A stretch of DNA of 64,000 nucleotides from Silene latifolia. Lineage: Eukaryota > Streptophyta > Magnoliopsida > Caryophyllales > Caryophyllaceae. The notes under the pieces are model-generated. The model ran no database searches. It was not told where the DNA came from and was given only the letters and a program-made list of their open reading frames with translations. The position numbers were made by a program, and so were the translations under genes. Positions 1 to 12,275 of the stretch are shown here, piece by piece (position 1 is the stretch's first letter; each line of letters starts with the position of its first letter). The stretch covers positions 63,774,099 to 63,838,098 of the forward strand of contig NC_133531.1 in NCBI RefSeq assembly GCF_048544455.1, read 5' to 3'.

Positions 1-900
1 TGTCCCCAACCTGAAACTCTATGTCCCGACGATGTAGATCTGCATAACTCTTTTGTCGATCCTGGGCTGCTCTCATCCGTTCCCTGATCATCTTAATCTG
101 TTCCACCATCTCATGTACCATCTCTGGTCCTAAAACCACTGCCTCAGCACTATCGTCCCAACAGATTGGACTCCTACATCTCCTCCCATACAAAGCCTCA
201 AACGGTGCCATACCTATACTGGTGTGATAGCTGTTGTTGTAAGAAAATTCTATCAGGTCCAACCTCTGCTCCCAGCTACCACCAAAATCCATCACACAAG
301 CTCGCAACATATCCCCAAGGGTCTTGATTGTTCTCTCGTCGCCCATCTCGTCGCAGGATGAAATGTCGTACTCATCTTCAAAGTCGTTCCCAACGATTCC
401 TGCAACTCCTTCCAAAACCTCGATATAAACCTCGCATCTCTGTCAGACACTATGTCCTTAGGGACTCCATGTAACTTCAGCACGTTCTTTCGATAGGCCA
501 TAGCCAATTGTGCCTTAGTCCATGTATCTTTCATTGGAACAAAGTGAGCTGACTTGGTCAGACGATCTACTATCACCCAAATCATATTGTTACCTTGTTG
601 ACTCTTCGGCAAACCCACAATGAAATCCATGGAAATGGATTCCCACTTCCACTCAGGCACCTCTAAGGACTGAACCTTACCTTGTGGTCTTCTCTGTTCC
701 CCTTTAACTCTTTGGCATGTCAAACAACGGGACACAAACTCAGCTGTCTCTTTCTTCATCCCAGGCCACTAAAACGTCTTCTTCAAATCTTTGTAAAGCT
801 TGTCTCCACCCGGATGAACTGAATATGGTGTGCAATGCGCTTCTGTCATGATTGTCTTTTTCAACTCCTCATCATTAGGAACACACCATCTACCATCAAA
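1..900 (-). pseudogene. integrase region of element A (runs off the left edge)
   Basis: The zinc-binding HHCC part ([17 protein letters not shown], then CLTCQRVKGEQ) is followed by the catalytic core with WESISMDFIVGLP, VDRLTKSAHFVP and IVSDRDARF, then a C-terminal part at the left edge. Typical Ty3/Gypsy integrase. Broken fossil; the element end lies outside. Confidence 0.85.
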
Positions 901-1089
901 CCTCAAGCTACCATCTGTATGAATGGAAAAGCGGGACACTGTCCCTTTCTCTACTCCAGCTCTCCACTCCACTATCTTAGGATCCAAAGCCTGCTTATCC
1001 CGAATATCACCATAAAACTCCATATGTACTGTCATATCACCCATGGCATCTCCTTTCTGCATCATATGTATCCAGAACCTCGCTACCTC

Positions 1090-2380
1090 ATCTCTCAGCC
1101 TCATCAAAGATAGAGCTGTACACAAAGAATGTACACTCTTTCTACTCAAAGCATCAGCAACAACATTGGCCTTCCCTTCATGGTAGATGATTTCCATGTC
1201 ATAGTCGCCAATCAACTCCATCCACCTCCTCTGTCTCATGTTCAACTCCTTCTGCGTGAAGATGTACTTGAGACTCTTGTGATCAGAAAGTACCTTAAAG
1301 ATTGCTCCATAAAGGTAATGTCTCCAAATCTTGAGAGCAAACACCACTGCACCCAACACCAGATCATGAGTAGGGTAGTTCTCCTCATAAGGCTTCAACT
1401 GCCTAGAAGCATAGGCAATTACTTTACCATTCTGCATCAACACACACCCCAACCCATTCTTCGAGGCATCCGTATAAACCTCGAAATTCTCGCTCCCCTC
1501 AGGTAATGCGAGGACAGGAGCTGTGGTCAAATGCTCCTTTAATGTTTGGAACGCCGTCTCACAACTCTCATCCCAACGAAACCTGTTCTCTTTCCTCATC
1601 AACGCTGTCATCGGTCTAGCTATATTGGAGAAATCTTTCACGAACCGTCTGTAGTATCCAGCTAAACCCAAGAAACTCCTAACCTCAGCAACATTCTTTG
1701 GTGCTTCCCACTTTGTCACTGCCTCTATCTTTGCCGGATCCACAGCTACCCCATCTTTAGAGATTACATGCCCCTTTAAAAGCAACTTTCTCCAACCAAA
1801 ACTCACACTTGGACAACTTAGCATACAACTCATGATCCCTCAAAGTATGCAACACGATCCTCAGATGCTCCTCATGCTCCTCCTTAGTCTTAGAGTAGAC
1901 TAAGATATCATCGATAAACACCACCACGAACTGGTCCAAGAACTATATCAAGATCCTATTCATCGATCCATAAACACTTGCCGCGCATTAGACAACCCAA
2001 ACGGCATCACCACATACTCATAATGGCCATACCTCGACGTGAAAGCTGTCTTCGGTATGTCCACATCTCTAATCTTCACCTGATGGTACCCCGACCTCAA
2101 ATCAATCTTAGAAAAGACAGTTGCACCACTCTACTGATCAAACAGGTCATCTATCCTTGGCAAAGGATACTTGTTCTTTATCGTCACATGGTTCAACTCT
2201 CTGTAATCTATGCACAGCCTCAAACTCCCATCTTTCTTCTTCACGAAAAGAACTGGTGCTCCCCAAGGCGATACACTTGGTCTAATGTATCCCTTCTCTA
2301 TCAAATCATCCAACTGCTTCCTAAGCTCCTCCATCTCCTTAGGACCCATACGATACGGTGCCTTAGAGATTGGCCCCGTC
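1090..2380 (-). pseudogene. reverse transcriptase and RNase H region of element A
   Basis: RT is recognised by [39 protein letters not shown] and the catalytic FIDDILVYS box. The RNase H part shows [18 protein letters not shown], the [11 protein letters not shown] block and the closing VVADALSRK. The family order RT then RNase H then integrase is kept. Broken fossil. Confidence 0.9.
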
Positions 2381-2995
2381 CCTGGCTTCAACTCAACGGT
2401 GAAATCTATCTCCCTCTTCGGTGGCAACCCCGGAATCTCCTCTGGAAAAACATCTGCAAACTCTCCCACCACTGGTATCTCGTCAACTGTCGGGCTCTCT
2501 ATCCGGTCATCTCTCACATGGCACAAAATCAGAGGACATCCCTTCCTCATATACGACTTCAAGGTGACAGCTGCAATCAACTTAACTTTGGGTTTGACTA
2601 GAAACCCACGGTAAGACACACTAACACCCTTAGGGCCTCTTAGGGACACTTTCTTTTGATGACAGTCTATCTTAGCTTTATACTTTCCTAACCAATCCAT
2701 CCCAACTATCATCTCAAAACCATTAAAAGGAAACTCTAGCAAGTCTACAGGGAAATCGACTTGCCCAACTATCAAAGATACATCTCTAAACAACCTCCCA
2801 CACGATACGGACTCTCCGAGGGTATGAAAACTTGTTCCCTAACGACTCATATACTCTCAAACCCAATCGTTTTACATGACTCGAAGACACAAACGATCGA
2901 GAAGCCCCGAATCAAACAAAACAAACGTAGGAACACCATTAACAAGGAATGTACCGGTGATAACGTGCGCATCTTCCTCAGCTGTCTTCTTGTCC
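2380..2995 (-). pseudogene. protease region of element A
   Basis: Aspartic protease region of the chromovirus polyprotein. The stretch with [21 protein letters not shown] is the conserved segment after the catalytic domain in Tekay/Del elements. It is followed by the linker to RT ([20 protein letters not shown]). Broken fossil. Confidence 0.75.
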
Positions 2996-4143
2996 ATCAT
3001 GAACAACACTCGGTCTTCCGCCCACCTCCCCGGACAAGATCTTGGTGATGCGGTCGGCTTAGCACTCGACCCCCGATTGTTGTTGTTGTTGTTCGTCGGT
3101 GTCTTCGATAAGAATTACCGCCGTTGCGGTTGCCTCCACTCGGTAGCTCGACCTCCCGGTTTGGCCATGATCCCGCCGGCCCGTTGCTCGCGAAGCTGCG
3201 CAGTCTCCGGAAAGATCCGGTGCACTTGTGCACTCATGTCTCTTGTGGCCTACGCCACCACAACGAAAGCAGGTCACTCCCGGCCTATTGCTCACACTCC
3301 CACGGCCTCTCCCAAAGGAAGTTCCAAAGACTAAACCCGGACCCGTAAGAAAACCCCTTAGATTGATTGTGGTTGCCTTTCTTGAAATTAGATTGGCCAC
3401 CACCCTCGCTCTCGGACTTCCTCTTCTCTCCACCCGACCTCTCCTGAGCCATCTCCACTAGCCTCTCGGCTCTCCCACCCTCTCATATGCTTCCTTTACA
3501 TCGTAAGGACTCCCACGGGTAACTTATCCATAATTTTCGTGGTTAGCCCTCTCTCAAACCTCAAAGCCAGATTCTCCTCACTCAAACCCATATCCTCAAC
3601 ATATCTAGATTTCTCATTGAACTGCCTGTAGTACTCAGCCCACAGACATCTCAAAGAGTCATCTTAAACTTGTCGAACTCCTCTCTCAACTTACTCCTCA
3701 CATGTTCGCACGAACTCCTTCCTCACCGCCCTACGAAACTCCTCCTAAGGTATAGCAGGTAACCCCTGGTTGGTATATATCTCCTTGGCACTCACTTTCA
3801 CCGAGTCCCACCACTTGCCCTGCCTCCCTCGGATAAAATGCGGCTGATCCACTCTCATCTCATCGGGACAACGAACTAAATCTAGTATGTTCTCCATCTC
3901 CCTCACCCAACTATCTAGAAGATTAGGCTCCTCAATTCCCTTATACTCCTTCGGATTAAACCTCGCAATATAGAGGCTGACTTTAGCATGGTCAACCTCC
4001 TTCTCCTTACTCTTATCCTTGTCCTCATTCACTCTCTTCGGGGTCTCGCAAAGAAGAGCATCCTGGTGTTCTAACATCTTGACGATGTCGTCCGTAGTCA
4101 TAAGCTCAGCTCTCGCATACAAAGCATTTCTCTTGGGCGGCAT
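2995..4143 (-). pseudogene. gag region of element A
   Basis: Capsid-type gag followed by a nucleocapsid knuckle CFRCGGVGHKRHEC (CX2CX4HX4C, about 3235-3280). The gag start MPPKRNALYARAE is read from about 4143. The segment with DSWVREMENILD and VDQPHFIRGRQGKWWDSV matches Ty3/Gypsy capsid sequences of the Tekay kind. Broken fossil. Confidence 0.8.
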
Positions 4144-4219
4144 CTTGAAGCTATATAAGAAAGGGTAAACATGAACACACGTACTAAACCTCAAAACACG
4201 AAAACGCGCTGCCCAGAAC

Positions 4220-4490
4220 CTACTCGATCGAGTATCCAAACCCACTCGATCGAGTAAAAGGCTACTCGATCGAGTGCCCCCATGTACTCGATCGAGTACC
4301 CAAACTCCGAACTAAACGGACCTTCGATCTCTAACCCACTCGATCGAGTATCTAGGCTACTCGATCGAGTGACTATACTCGATCGAGTACCCCTAGTTAC
4401 TCGATCGAGTGCCCTAAAACGCGATTCTGGACTCAAAATCGTCAAAAACCTATCCGATCGAGTCAGTCTTACTCGATCAAGTACCACCAA
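4220..4490. repeat. ACTCGATCGAGT palindrome cluster upstream of gag in element A
   Basis: Eight perfect ACTCGATCGAGT copies and two near copies, with a typical period of about 20-22 bases and a gap of about 40 bases in the middle. It lies directly upstream of the gag start (minus strand, ATG near 4141-4143), in the transcribed leader between primer site and gag. Spacer sequences differ, so this is a motif cluster and not an exact tandem repeat. Confidence 0.9.
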
Positions 4491-4951
4491 TACGTAAAAG
4501 CTACCCGCATATTACGCCATACACTAACATGCCAACTTCCATAAAATTACATGATATCGTAATAAATAAGCTACGTATCTACTCTACTATCAACAAGGTC
4601 CATTCATCATGTTATTAAAGCCACATTGTAAATCATTCAACATGTTATCATCACACTAACATGTTCCACATATCATTTTCTTTCACATGCTCAACTTCCT
4701 ATTTCAACACCAAACAATCATCTCACTTCATCACTTTGTTGCACAAGTTAATCAATCACACAGATGACTCGACAAACACTTTCCCCATGTGACCGGTTCA
4801 AAGTTGTAGGGCGACCCCTTGCGACTTTAGGACGTCTCCCAAGCCTTTGCACTAGCTCCTACGACTTTTACCCCGGGTTCATTTTAATTGACTCCCTATG
4901 TTCATTAAGTTCATTGGTTACAGGTTTCAGGATCGTCGCTCTGATACCATT

Positions 4952-6288
4952 TGTAACACCCCCATACTCCAAGTGCCTTACCAGGACCACTCAGGTATGA
5001 AGACATCACCATCTCTCTACGCCCGAGGTATGATAATCAAATAGAAAAACGGAAACAACATTTATTATAAATAGTTTAATGATAAATACAATCCTCGAAA
5101 CCAAACTGAAAGTACAATACATTATTCCAAACTATACATTTCTCAATGAAATGTAAATAAAAGCTAAACTACAATGGAAGACTCTATCGTCATGTCGTGT
5201 CCATCCCGCCTATCCCCGTACTCATCTCTATACCGCTCAATATCCGCTCACCATCCCCGAATGGATCACCGCAGTTTTACAAAACAACACCGGGTCGATA
5301 CTAATCACACAATCAATATAGATAACAATAATAAGACAAACAGCAATTTGAACCGCCACACACACACGCACACACCACCACTCCCATCATCTCAATCGAT
5401 CGTCCACTTTGGACCAGCCACGCGATGGGGGACCGCAGCCGTTCCCACCTAAGCCCCGCTCATCGTACGAGCGATAACCCTGTCCATTAATGTGCACATC
5501 CCCTTTCGTGGCGGGTTCCACGAAGGGCGAAACTAGGGCGTGAGATCACTCCCGCAAGTGACCCCACTCAGCCGAGAACGCATCTCGAGAGCCAAAGAAA
5601 CCAAACACAATCACAATCACAAACACAATCATCATATCAAACAACTAACTACAGCACATCACCAATATCCCATTATGGGACTAATACTGAGTAGGAAATC
5701 CTACCTGGAAAGCACAACACGCAGACGGTATCTACAATTTGTATCAAAACGGCTCCTCTACGAATTCTCCTCCTATCATACATAACACATAAAGACTACC
5801 AATTACTTACTACTCATAAAACCCCCAAACCCTAAATTAGGGTTTGACCAAACCTAGCAAAACATTATAAAAATTATGCTAGAAGCTTACCCTCGACGCA
5901 AGGAATCCAACGACGCGAAGTACGATACAAAATGACCGTCTGAACTCCGGGAATTGTCAAGAACGCGATTAGGAAGAAGAACTAGTTGCTTTCTCTCTTA
6001 AACAGGTTTTAGGTTTTGTAAAAAGTGATTTAGAACAAATACGAATATGTTTAAATACCTTAATCGCGTAATTAACAAAACCCGAGAAAAACCCCTTAAA
6101 AATGGGGACACTCGATCGAGTACCCAAGGTACTCGATCGAGTACTCCCCTACTCGATCGAGTGCCCCAGCTACTCGATCGAGTGCCCAACAGGTCAGAAA
6201 CTATTTATCTTCGCAACTTGCCCTTACTCGACAGAGTAAGGGCTACTCGATAGAGTACCCCCCCAAGACATAAATACGGAGTATTACA
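4952..6288 (-). repeat. 5' LTR of element A
   Basis: On the minus strand this 1337-bp segment begins TGTAATACTCC and ends GGGTGTTACA, two bases before the primer site. GTAGG (6289-6293) is the right-hand candidate target duplication; the left copy is outside the window. From its 5' side it holds a palindrome cluster (about 6108-6260), a TATA-like TATTTAAAC (about 6049-6059), AAACCCTAA telo-box motifs (about 5820-5850) and a GC-rich block with a hairpin (about 5430-5590). The GC-rich block is shared with the LTR of element B. Confidence 0.85.
6108..6260. repeat. ACTCGATCGAGT palindrome cluster in LTR A
   Basis: Four perfect 12-mer palindromes and two variants (TCGACAGAGT, TCGATAGAGT), spaced about 20 bases apart. 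The cluster lies about 50 bases upstream of a TATA-like box as read on the minus strand. Each perfect copy carries two CpG dinucleotides. Confidence 0.9.
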
Positions 6289-6293
6289 GTAGG

Positions 6294-7520
6294 TATGGCA
6301 AACATCAAAAATAGTGGGATTGTTGTGACTTTGTGGTAGTGGTGGAGGATGATTCTTGTGGTGGCTATAAAAAGTGAGGAAGATAGTGTTAAGTGGGTGT
6401 TTAAAGAGGGAAAATTTGGGTAAATCAAATTATTATAATTTTGCAATTTGAGTTTTTGATTATTTTACCTCAATTAAGACCTAATTAAGGTATAAGATAG
6501 CAATTTAGGAAAATTAGTAACTTTGTAGGTAGTACTTTGAACAAAAGAGTATAATATGTAGTATGTTGAAAATTTTTTACTTTAATAGGTAGTATTTTGC
6601 AATTTATCCTAAATATAACATCAATTAACAATCCAACCACAACTCTTAAGGATCAATTTTTTCAAAATAGTTCCACAATTAGACAAGTTTCACCAAGAAT
6701 GTGGGACGAATTTCAGTTTGGGACACTTTTAAGACGGAGTTTTAAGGCAAAGTTTTGATCAAAATTCATCAAAATCAACACTAAACATGATACCCATAAC
6801 ATACATTACTCAATTTCCCCCCTTTCATATGCTAAAGACAATCAAAAATCAATTTGAATTCCCCAGTCCTAGAAAATTCTGTACTTACAAACCCCCAAAT
6901 TGATTCGATTTCCCTACTTTTAGCAACAATAATCAACAAATTACGGCAAATAAATCATGTTACAACAATTACAAGCAAGATTTTATGCATATAAACCGAA
7001 TTTTTCAGAAAAATTCCAATAACCTACATGTTTCTAATCAATTAAAAGCATAGAAAAAGGATGAACATTCTTACCTTGAACGATTAGTAAGCAAAAGAAT
7101 GAATTAAACAAGATGAACACCAAGGAAATCAATCACCAAAACACAAGATTTGAGAGCAAGAAGAGAGATATAGAGGAATTAGGGTTTAGATGAGAAAGGA
7201 AATAACAAGAAAAGAAGATAGAAAAGGGTATAAGAATCCCGTAAAATCCCGTGTACTGTTTACTCGAGTAAGTAGGTTACTCTATCGAGTGGCCTCTACT
7301 CGATTGAGTTGGAGCTACTCGATCGAGTTTCCGCTGGCAGATCCAACTTTTTCGATCTTATAGCTTCCTAACTAGATCGAATAAGGTCTACTCGGTCGAG
7401 TAGGCACTCATAGTCGCTTAAGCAAGGTTTGGTATACGGTTAACAGTTAAGAGTTTAGTTAACGATTCCTGCAAAACAGCAACTCGTGTCGATTCCAAAA
7501 GGTATTTGGAAATCGTTACA
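6294..7520 (-). mobile_element. LTR fragment C, interrupted by element A
   Basis: On the minus strand a sequence beginning TGTAACGATTTCC at 7520 runs leftward through a palindrome cluster (about 7260-7400), a weak TATA (TTATACC, about 7228-7234), a CCCTAATTCC leader (about 7175) and AT-rich sequence up to the edge of element A. This is LTR-like architecture similar to LTRs A and B. The far end is not visible because A is inserted. Whether it is a solo LTR or part of a longer element cannot be told. Confidence 0.5.
7255..7405. repeat. Degenerate ACTCGATCGAGT cluster in LTR C
   Basis: One perfect copy and about five diverged copies (for example TCTATCGAGT, TCGATTGAGT, TCGGTCGAGT) with a spacing near 20-22 bases. 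It lies about 30 bases upstream of a TATA-like motif on the minus strand. It is more decayed than in A, consistent with an older element. Confidence 0.8.
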
Positions 7521-8382
7521 TATTATTATATTCATTCACAACACACTATTACTACTCAAATGTAACTCGACGATTTCATCCAAACATGATACATATTATT
7601 TCATTCTATAACAATTACTACGCAAAACAATTTATCATATCATTAACTTATTCATAGATACACTCAACACATTATCTCACATCTAATATGCTTTTTGTAA
7701 ATTCAACAATCCAACTTATACTCACATTACTCTAAGCATTCATCTAAAACTAAACCATCATTTATCATCCGAATTTGTTAACAATTCAATCATGTCACAG
7801 CAAATTTTCAACTAAATTATTCAACCTAACTATGCCATATTATAAAAGTACTCAACAATTCATCCATCATACTTTCCAGTCACTACTTGATAAATATTAC
7901 AACTAATTCAAAACTTACTACTTACTATCATCACCACATGCAAGACTCACAATTCCTTTATAACTAATACTAATAGAAAGTTTTATTAACGCATCATAAC
8001 CACCACATCACTCAACTTTGCCAGGTACTATTAACACTTCACCACTTATACTACATTCACCCACACTTCTATTCAACCATAATACTACGCAGTTCATCAT
8101 CACAATTATACATGCTAGATATTACCAGAGATTCCATCACAGATATTTCTAACTTAACCATCATACACTCTAAGCACATAAATCCTGACTCAATATTCCC
8201 ATAGCCGGTGACTCGCTTAAGCTTAATGGGGCCATGATTTTGAAATGAGGGCGCCTACTCACCCAATATCAAGCATCAACTGGAGCTCCCAACACATATA
8301 CACCAGGTTTATTTTATTAGACTCACTACGTTCATTAGGCTCATTTGTTACAGGTTCCAAAATCGTCGCTCTGATACCACTT
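7521..8382 (-). mobile_element. Leader of element B with tRNA-Met type primer site
   Basis: AT-rich sequence without a gene, ending on the right in the primer site TGGTATCAGAGC (minus strand, 8368-8379). The sequence next to the primer site (8290-8380) is similar to the same region of element A (4860-4950), so B belongs to a related chromovirus family. No gag coding sequence is recognisable; element C apparently interrupts the leader at 7520. Confidence 0.6.
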
Positions 8383-8717
8383 TGTAGCACCCCCATATAA
8401 CAAGGAGCCTTAACAAGACCTTCTCTAGAATATAAGGGCGTTACCATCTCGGTTGCCCGAGGACAGTAATAATCAAATGTCGATAAAAGAACGGTTAAGT
8501 TATATTACAAGTGATTTACAACCAACCGACGATATGAAAGATACAACTCAAACCCACTATCTACTATGTGAACTACTTCTATCGTGACTCGTGATAGACT
8601 CGTCCCTCCAAGCACCCAGCTATGATCCAAACAACCACCTGCTAAGACTGACTGCTCACCATAATGGATCATGACAGACACAACAGAAACAAACAATAAA
8701 ACAAAACTACACCTGAA

Positions 8718-8927
8718 GTGTTCCCTCCTTTAGCTCGTACTGTCAGAAGTACACCTGTAAGGTATATTTTGAGAATGAATAAGCAGGGTGGTCCTGTTGG
8801 TGCTAGGGTTTCTAGTAGTGCGGGGCCATATACTTTCATTGAGGCTTTGAAGAGACTGGCTACACCAAAGAAGAGTGTAGATCAGAGTGGTAAGGATCCC
8901 CCTCCCCCTATCATTATAAATGCATAG
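8718..8927 (+). pseudogene. ORF1 C-terminal remnant of LINE1
   Basis: About 69 codons of low-complexity, Pro- and Ser-containing sequence ending in DPPPPIIINA. Nothing catalytic is visible. Its stop codon overlaps the start of the endonuclease frame in ATGCATAG (8920-8927): the downstream ATG precedes the upstream TAG by two bases. Such an overlap fits termination and restart between LINE ORFs. The role as ORF1 tail is inferred from position. Confidence 0.55.
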
Positions 8928-9640
8928 CATTGGTTTTTGGAATGTTAGGGGCCTTAATGACATTAATAAGCAAAAGTTAGTTCAGTGGTTTATGCAGAAT
9001 AATGGTGTGGGCTTATTTGGTTTACTTGAAACTAAAATAAAACCTAGTAATTTGTTAAAGAGGAATACTACTTTATGTGATGGGTGGAGTATTTCAACTA
9101 ACTGTAGCTGGCATAAAGGGGGGAGAATTTGGGTTTTTGGAAACCTGAATGCTTCTCTATTCAGTTCCTTGCTTATGGAGCTCAATATATTCATATGAGA
9201 GTTAAATCTTGTAATAATGATAGGATGTTTCTTTCGTCCATAATATATGCTCATAATGGAGTCCATGAAAGGTAAAAATTATGGGATTTCCTTAAGGCCG
9301 AGGTTGTGCATTGTTCTGTCCCTTGGCTTTGGCTTGGGCATTTCAACACTGTGTTAACCCTAGTTGAAATATTGAGAGGGAATTCTACTGAAATGGAGAT
9401 GGAACAGTTCCAAGACTGTGTGTCTATTTGCTGTATGGAAGATATCCAGGCTACTGGGGCTTTATTCACGTGGTCAAACAAATAAGAGCCAGTGGATAAG
9501 GTTTATAGTAGACTTGATAGAGCTATGGGGAACCTAGAATAGATGGAAGGGTTTGGTGATTATTTGGCTCATTTCCACCCCCTCGTCTGTTTGATCACTC
9601 TCCTTGTACACTTTCTGACAGGAAGAGCGGTATGAGTGGC
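8920..9640 (+). pseudogene. LINE1 endonuclease region (broken)
   Basis: The start SIGFWNVRGLND and then LLETKIK are the first blocks of the apurinic-type endonuclease of plant L1 elements: the N of WNVRG and the E of ETK are metal-site residues. Later parts continue in other frames with YSRLDRAMGN-like sequence near 9510-9530. At least three frame changes or stops are present, so no active enzyme could be made. Confidence 0.7.
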
Positions 9641-10252
9641 AAGAAATATTTTAAGTAGTTTAATATGTGGGGGCAATCTGACATTTTTAGAGAGCGTGTG
9701 GCTAATGTGTGGCAGAGACAGTATAGGGGTACAAAGATGTTTCAGGTGATTAAAAAACTGAAGGACCTCAAGCCAGTTCTCAAAAGTCTGAAAAAATCAT
9801 GTTTCCCTGACATTGAAACTAGTTATAATCTTACTATTCTACTGCTGTAGAACATTCAAAAAGATTTGGTTCTCAATCCTGGTAATACTGATCTAATGCA
9901 GCAAGAACATGATGTGGCACAAGAACTGAAGAAGTTACTCACTGCAAGGGACAATTTCCTAGTTTAAAAGGCTAAAGTTCAATGGTCTCTGGAGGGAGAC
10001 ATTAATACTGCCTACTTCCATAACTCTATCAGAAAGAGAATGTTGCAAAACAAGGTTTCGAGTATTGAAGATTAGAATGGGGTTGTTTGTACTAATGGTG
10101 ATCATATTCAAAATGCTTTCCTGGGGTACTATATGGATCTGCTGGGTTCCCAAGCTGCATCTGAACCTGTAAATTTACATGTGGTTAGAAGGGGTAATTA
10201 TTGTACTGAGGTGTATTGGGAGGAGTTGAATAGACATGTGACAGCATAAGAG

Positions 10253-11155
10253 GTGAAACAGGCTTTATTTAGTATTACAAAGGATAAATCCCATGGACCT
10301 GATGGCTATATAAGCCAATTTTTCATGGATGCCTGGAATGTCATTGGAGGTGAAATGACTGATGCTATTCTAAATTTCTTTGAGATTGGGAAGATGTTAA
10401 ATCAGATTAATGCAACTCTCATTACATTGATTCCTAAAGTTGATAGGCCTGTGTGTGTGAAACACTTCAGGCCTATAGCTTGCTGTAATGTGATTTACAA
10501 AACTATCTCTAAAATTATTTGCTCTAGATTGGCTGTGATCTTACCTGATATTATCAGCAGAAACCAGGGTGCCTTTATTCAAGGCAGGAGCATTTTTGAG
10601 AATATTTTGGTCTGTCAAGATCTGGTTAGACTTTATAGTAGGAGAAATGTCTCCCTAAGATGTATGTTTAAGCTTGATCTTTATAAAGCTTATGATACAA
10701 TTGAATGGGGGTTTCTGCATCAAATGTTGAAAGCTCTGAAGTTCCCTAAGAAAACTAGGCAGCTTATTATGACTTGTGTGTCCTCTACTAGTTTTTATTT
10801 TAATCTCAATGGAGCTATGTTTGGGTATTTTAGAGGGAAGAGAGGGTTAAGGCAAGGAGATCCTATTTCTCCCTTGTTGTTCACTATTTGTATAGAATAC
10901 CTGACTAGAATATTGGACTATGCTACTCATAGATGGTCTTTTACGTTTCACCCTTTGTGTGGGGCTCTAAAGCTGAACCATATTCGTTTTGCAGATGACT
11001 TATTGTTGTTTTGCAAAGGGGATGTTAAGTCTATAATGCTGCTGCTTAGAGCATTTTTCACCTTTTCTGCCACTTCTGGATTGAAGGTGAATGCTTCTAA
11101 GTCTAAGGTTGTTTTTAGGGGTGTGCCTGAGAGTCTGAAAGCAGAGATTATCTAG
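10253..11155 (+). pseudogene. LINE1 reverse transcriptase domain
   Basis: A 300-codon open stretch with the plant L1 RT blocks in order: KSHGPDGY (residues about 12-19), LITLIPKV, FRPIACCNVIYK, NQGAFIQGRSI, MFKLDLYKAYDTIEW, the GLRQGDPISPLLF block (about 207-219) and the catalytic FADDLLLF (about 244-251). Both Asp residues of FADD are present. It is preceded and followed by stops, so the parent ORF2 is broken although this domain reads well. Confidence 0.85.
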
Positions 11156-11612
11156 ATTTTAAGCTTTAAAGAAGGGGATCTACCTTTTAAATATCTGGGA
11201 ATACCAATCCAGGCTGGGAGATTAACAAAGATGGATTGGAATGTCTTGGTAGAGAGAACTGTGACTAAATTTAGATGCATTGGGCTAAGAAGTTGAGCTA
11301 TGCTGGCAGATTAACTCTTGTCAATTCTGTCTTGAATACTTTACACAATTATTGGGGATCCATTTTCCTGATTCCAAAAGCTGTGGTAAGGAAAATTGAG
11401 GCTATCTGCAGGAATTGTTTTTGGGAAGGTGGGTCTGAATATCAGAGGGTCCCTTTGGTTGCCTGGGATAAGGTGTGATGACGCAAAAAAAAGAAGGAGG
11501 TTTGGGTGTCAAGAAGGCATAGAGTTGGAACATTGCAAGTGTAGGCAAACTAGTTAAATAGGTATACACTAAAGATGATAGGTTATGGGTTCAATGGGTT
11601 CATCATATCTAT

Positions 11613-12275
11613 TTGAAAGGTCAGGACCGGCATTTTAATGTTCCTCCTTCTGATTCCAACTGGAATTGGAGAAACATTTGCAAGGTTAAGGGTCTGATGT
11701 CCACTGGGTATGTGAATAACCATTGGGATCATGATCCTAAGTTTTACAGTCTTAAATCAGGTTATGGTATGTTTCAAGGAGGACGCCCCTCTATAGGTTG
11801 GCATAAAGATGTTTGGGATATATGTTGTGTTCCTAAACATTCTATTATAAGCTGGTTGGTTCATGATGATGCTTTAAATACGCGTGAGAAATTGTTCAGA
11901 TTGAAGATTTGTGACAGGAATCAATGTGTCTTATGTGAAAATGGGGTTGAAACCCATCAGCACCTTTTTCATGGATGCAATTATGGTGAGCAGATTAAGA
12001 TACAACTGGATCAGTGGCTACAATTTAAATTCAACACTCATTGTATGGAACTGTCTGAACTACAAGTGAAGGTATGCAAGATGGTCATTGTAGGATTCTG
12101 GTATCGTTTATGGCTTGAGAGGAACTCTTGCAGGATTGATCAACAACTAACATACCCTGAGAGGATTGTACAGGAGCTTAAGAGGATGATACACGCTCGC
12201 ATTAAGCTGGAGGTTGATGGGGTAGTTTCATCAAAAGATAAAAATTGGTTGCATAAACTAGAAATTTTAATGTAA
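11613..12275 (+). pseudogene. LINE1 ORF2 C-terminal zinc-binding (zf-RVT) region
   Basis: The block KDVWDICCVPKHSIISWLV followed by LRLKICDRNQ-like sequence and CVLCENGVETHQHLFHGC is the zinc-binding domain that follows RT in plant L1 elements (Cys-X2-Cys, then His and Cys). It lies just before the 3' UTR and A-rich tail. The middle of ORF2 between RT and this domain is disrupted. Confidence 0.75.

Larger units (their letters stand above)
1..6288 (-). mobile_element. Ty3/Gypsy chromovirus A (Tekay/Del type), 3' part beyond window
   Basis: Fossil LTR retrotransposon on the minus strand. Reading right to left it has a 5' LTR (4952-6288), a tRNA-Met type primer site TGGTATCAGAGC (4938-4949), a leader with a palindrome cluster, gag, a CCHC knuckle, protease, RT, RNase H and integrase, which runs off the left edge. 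The order PR-RT-RH-INT and the primer site fit the Tekay/Del chromoviruses; the chromodomain itself would lie outside the window. The coding part is broken in roughly six to eight places. It interrupts another LTR (C) on its right side, so it is younger than C. Age cannot be judged from LTR divergence because the 3' LTR is missing. Confidence 0.9.

Noticed and set aside
4220-4490. CRISPR-like look: short repeats with short spacers
   Set aside because: The repeats are 12 bases with spacers of about 8-10 bases, they are palindromic and degenerate, and the DNA is a plant LTR retrotransposon leader.
4191-4497. Open frames on both strands with LDRV and TRSS repeats
   Set aside because: They are only translations of the ACTCGATCGAGT cluster and have no gene context. 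The same holds for 5998-6253 and 42913-43234.
4938-4949. tRNA-like sequence near the LTRs (also 8368-8379, 15810-15821, 29030-29041, 39694-39711)
   Set aside because: These are primer sites complementary to the 3' end of tRNA-Met or tRNA-Asp, 12-18 bases long, with no tRNA body around them.
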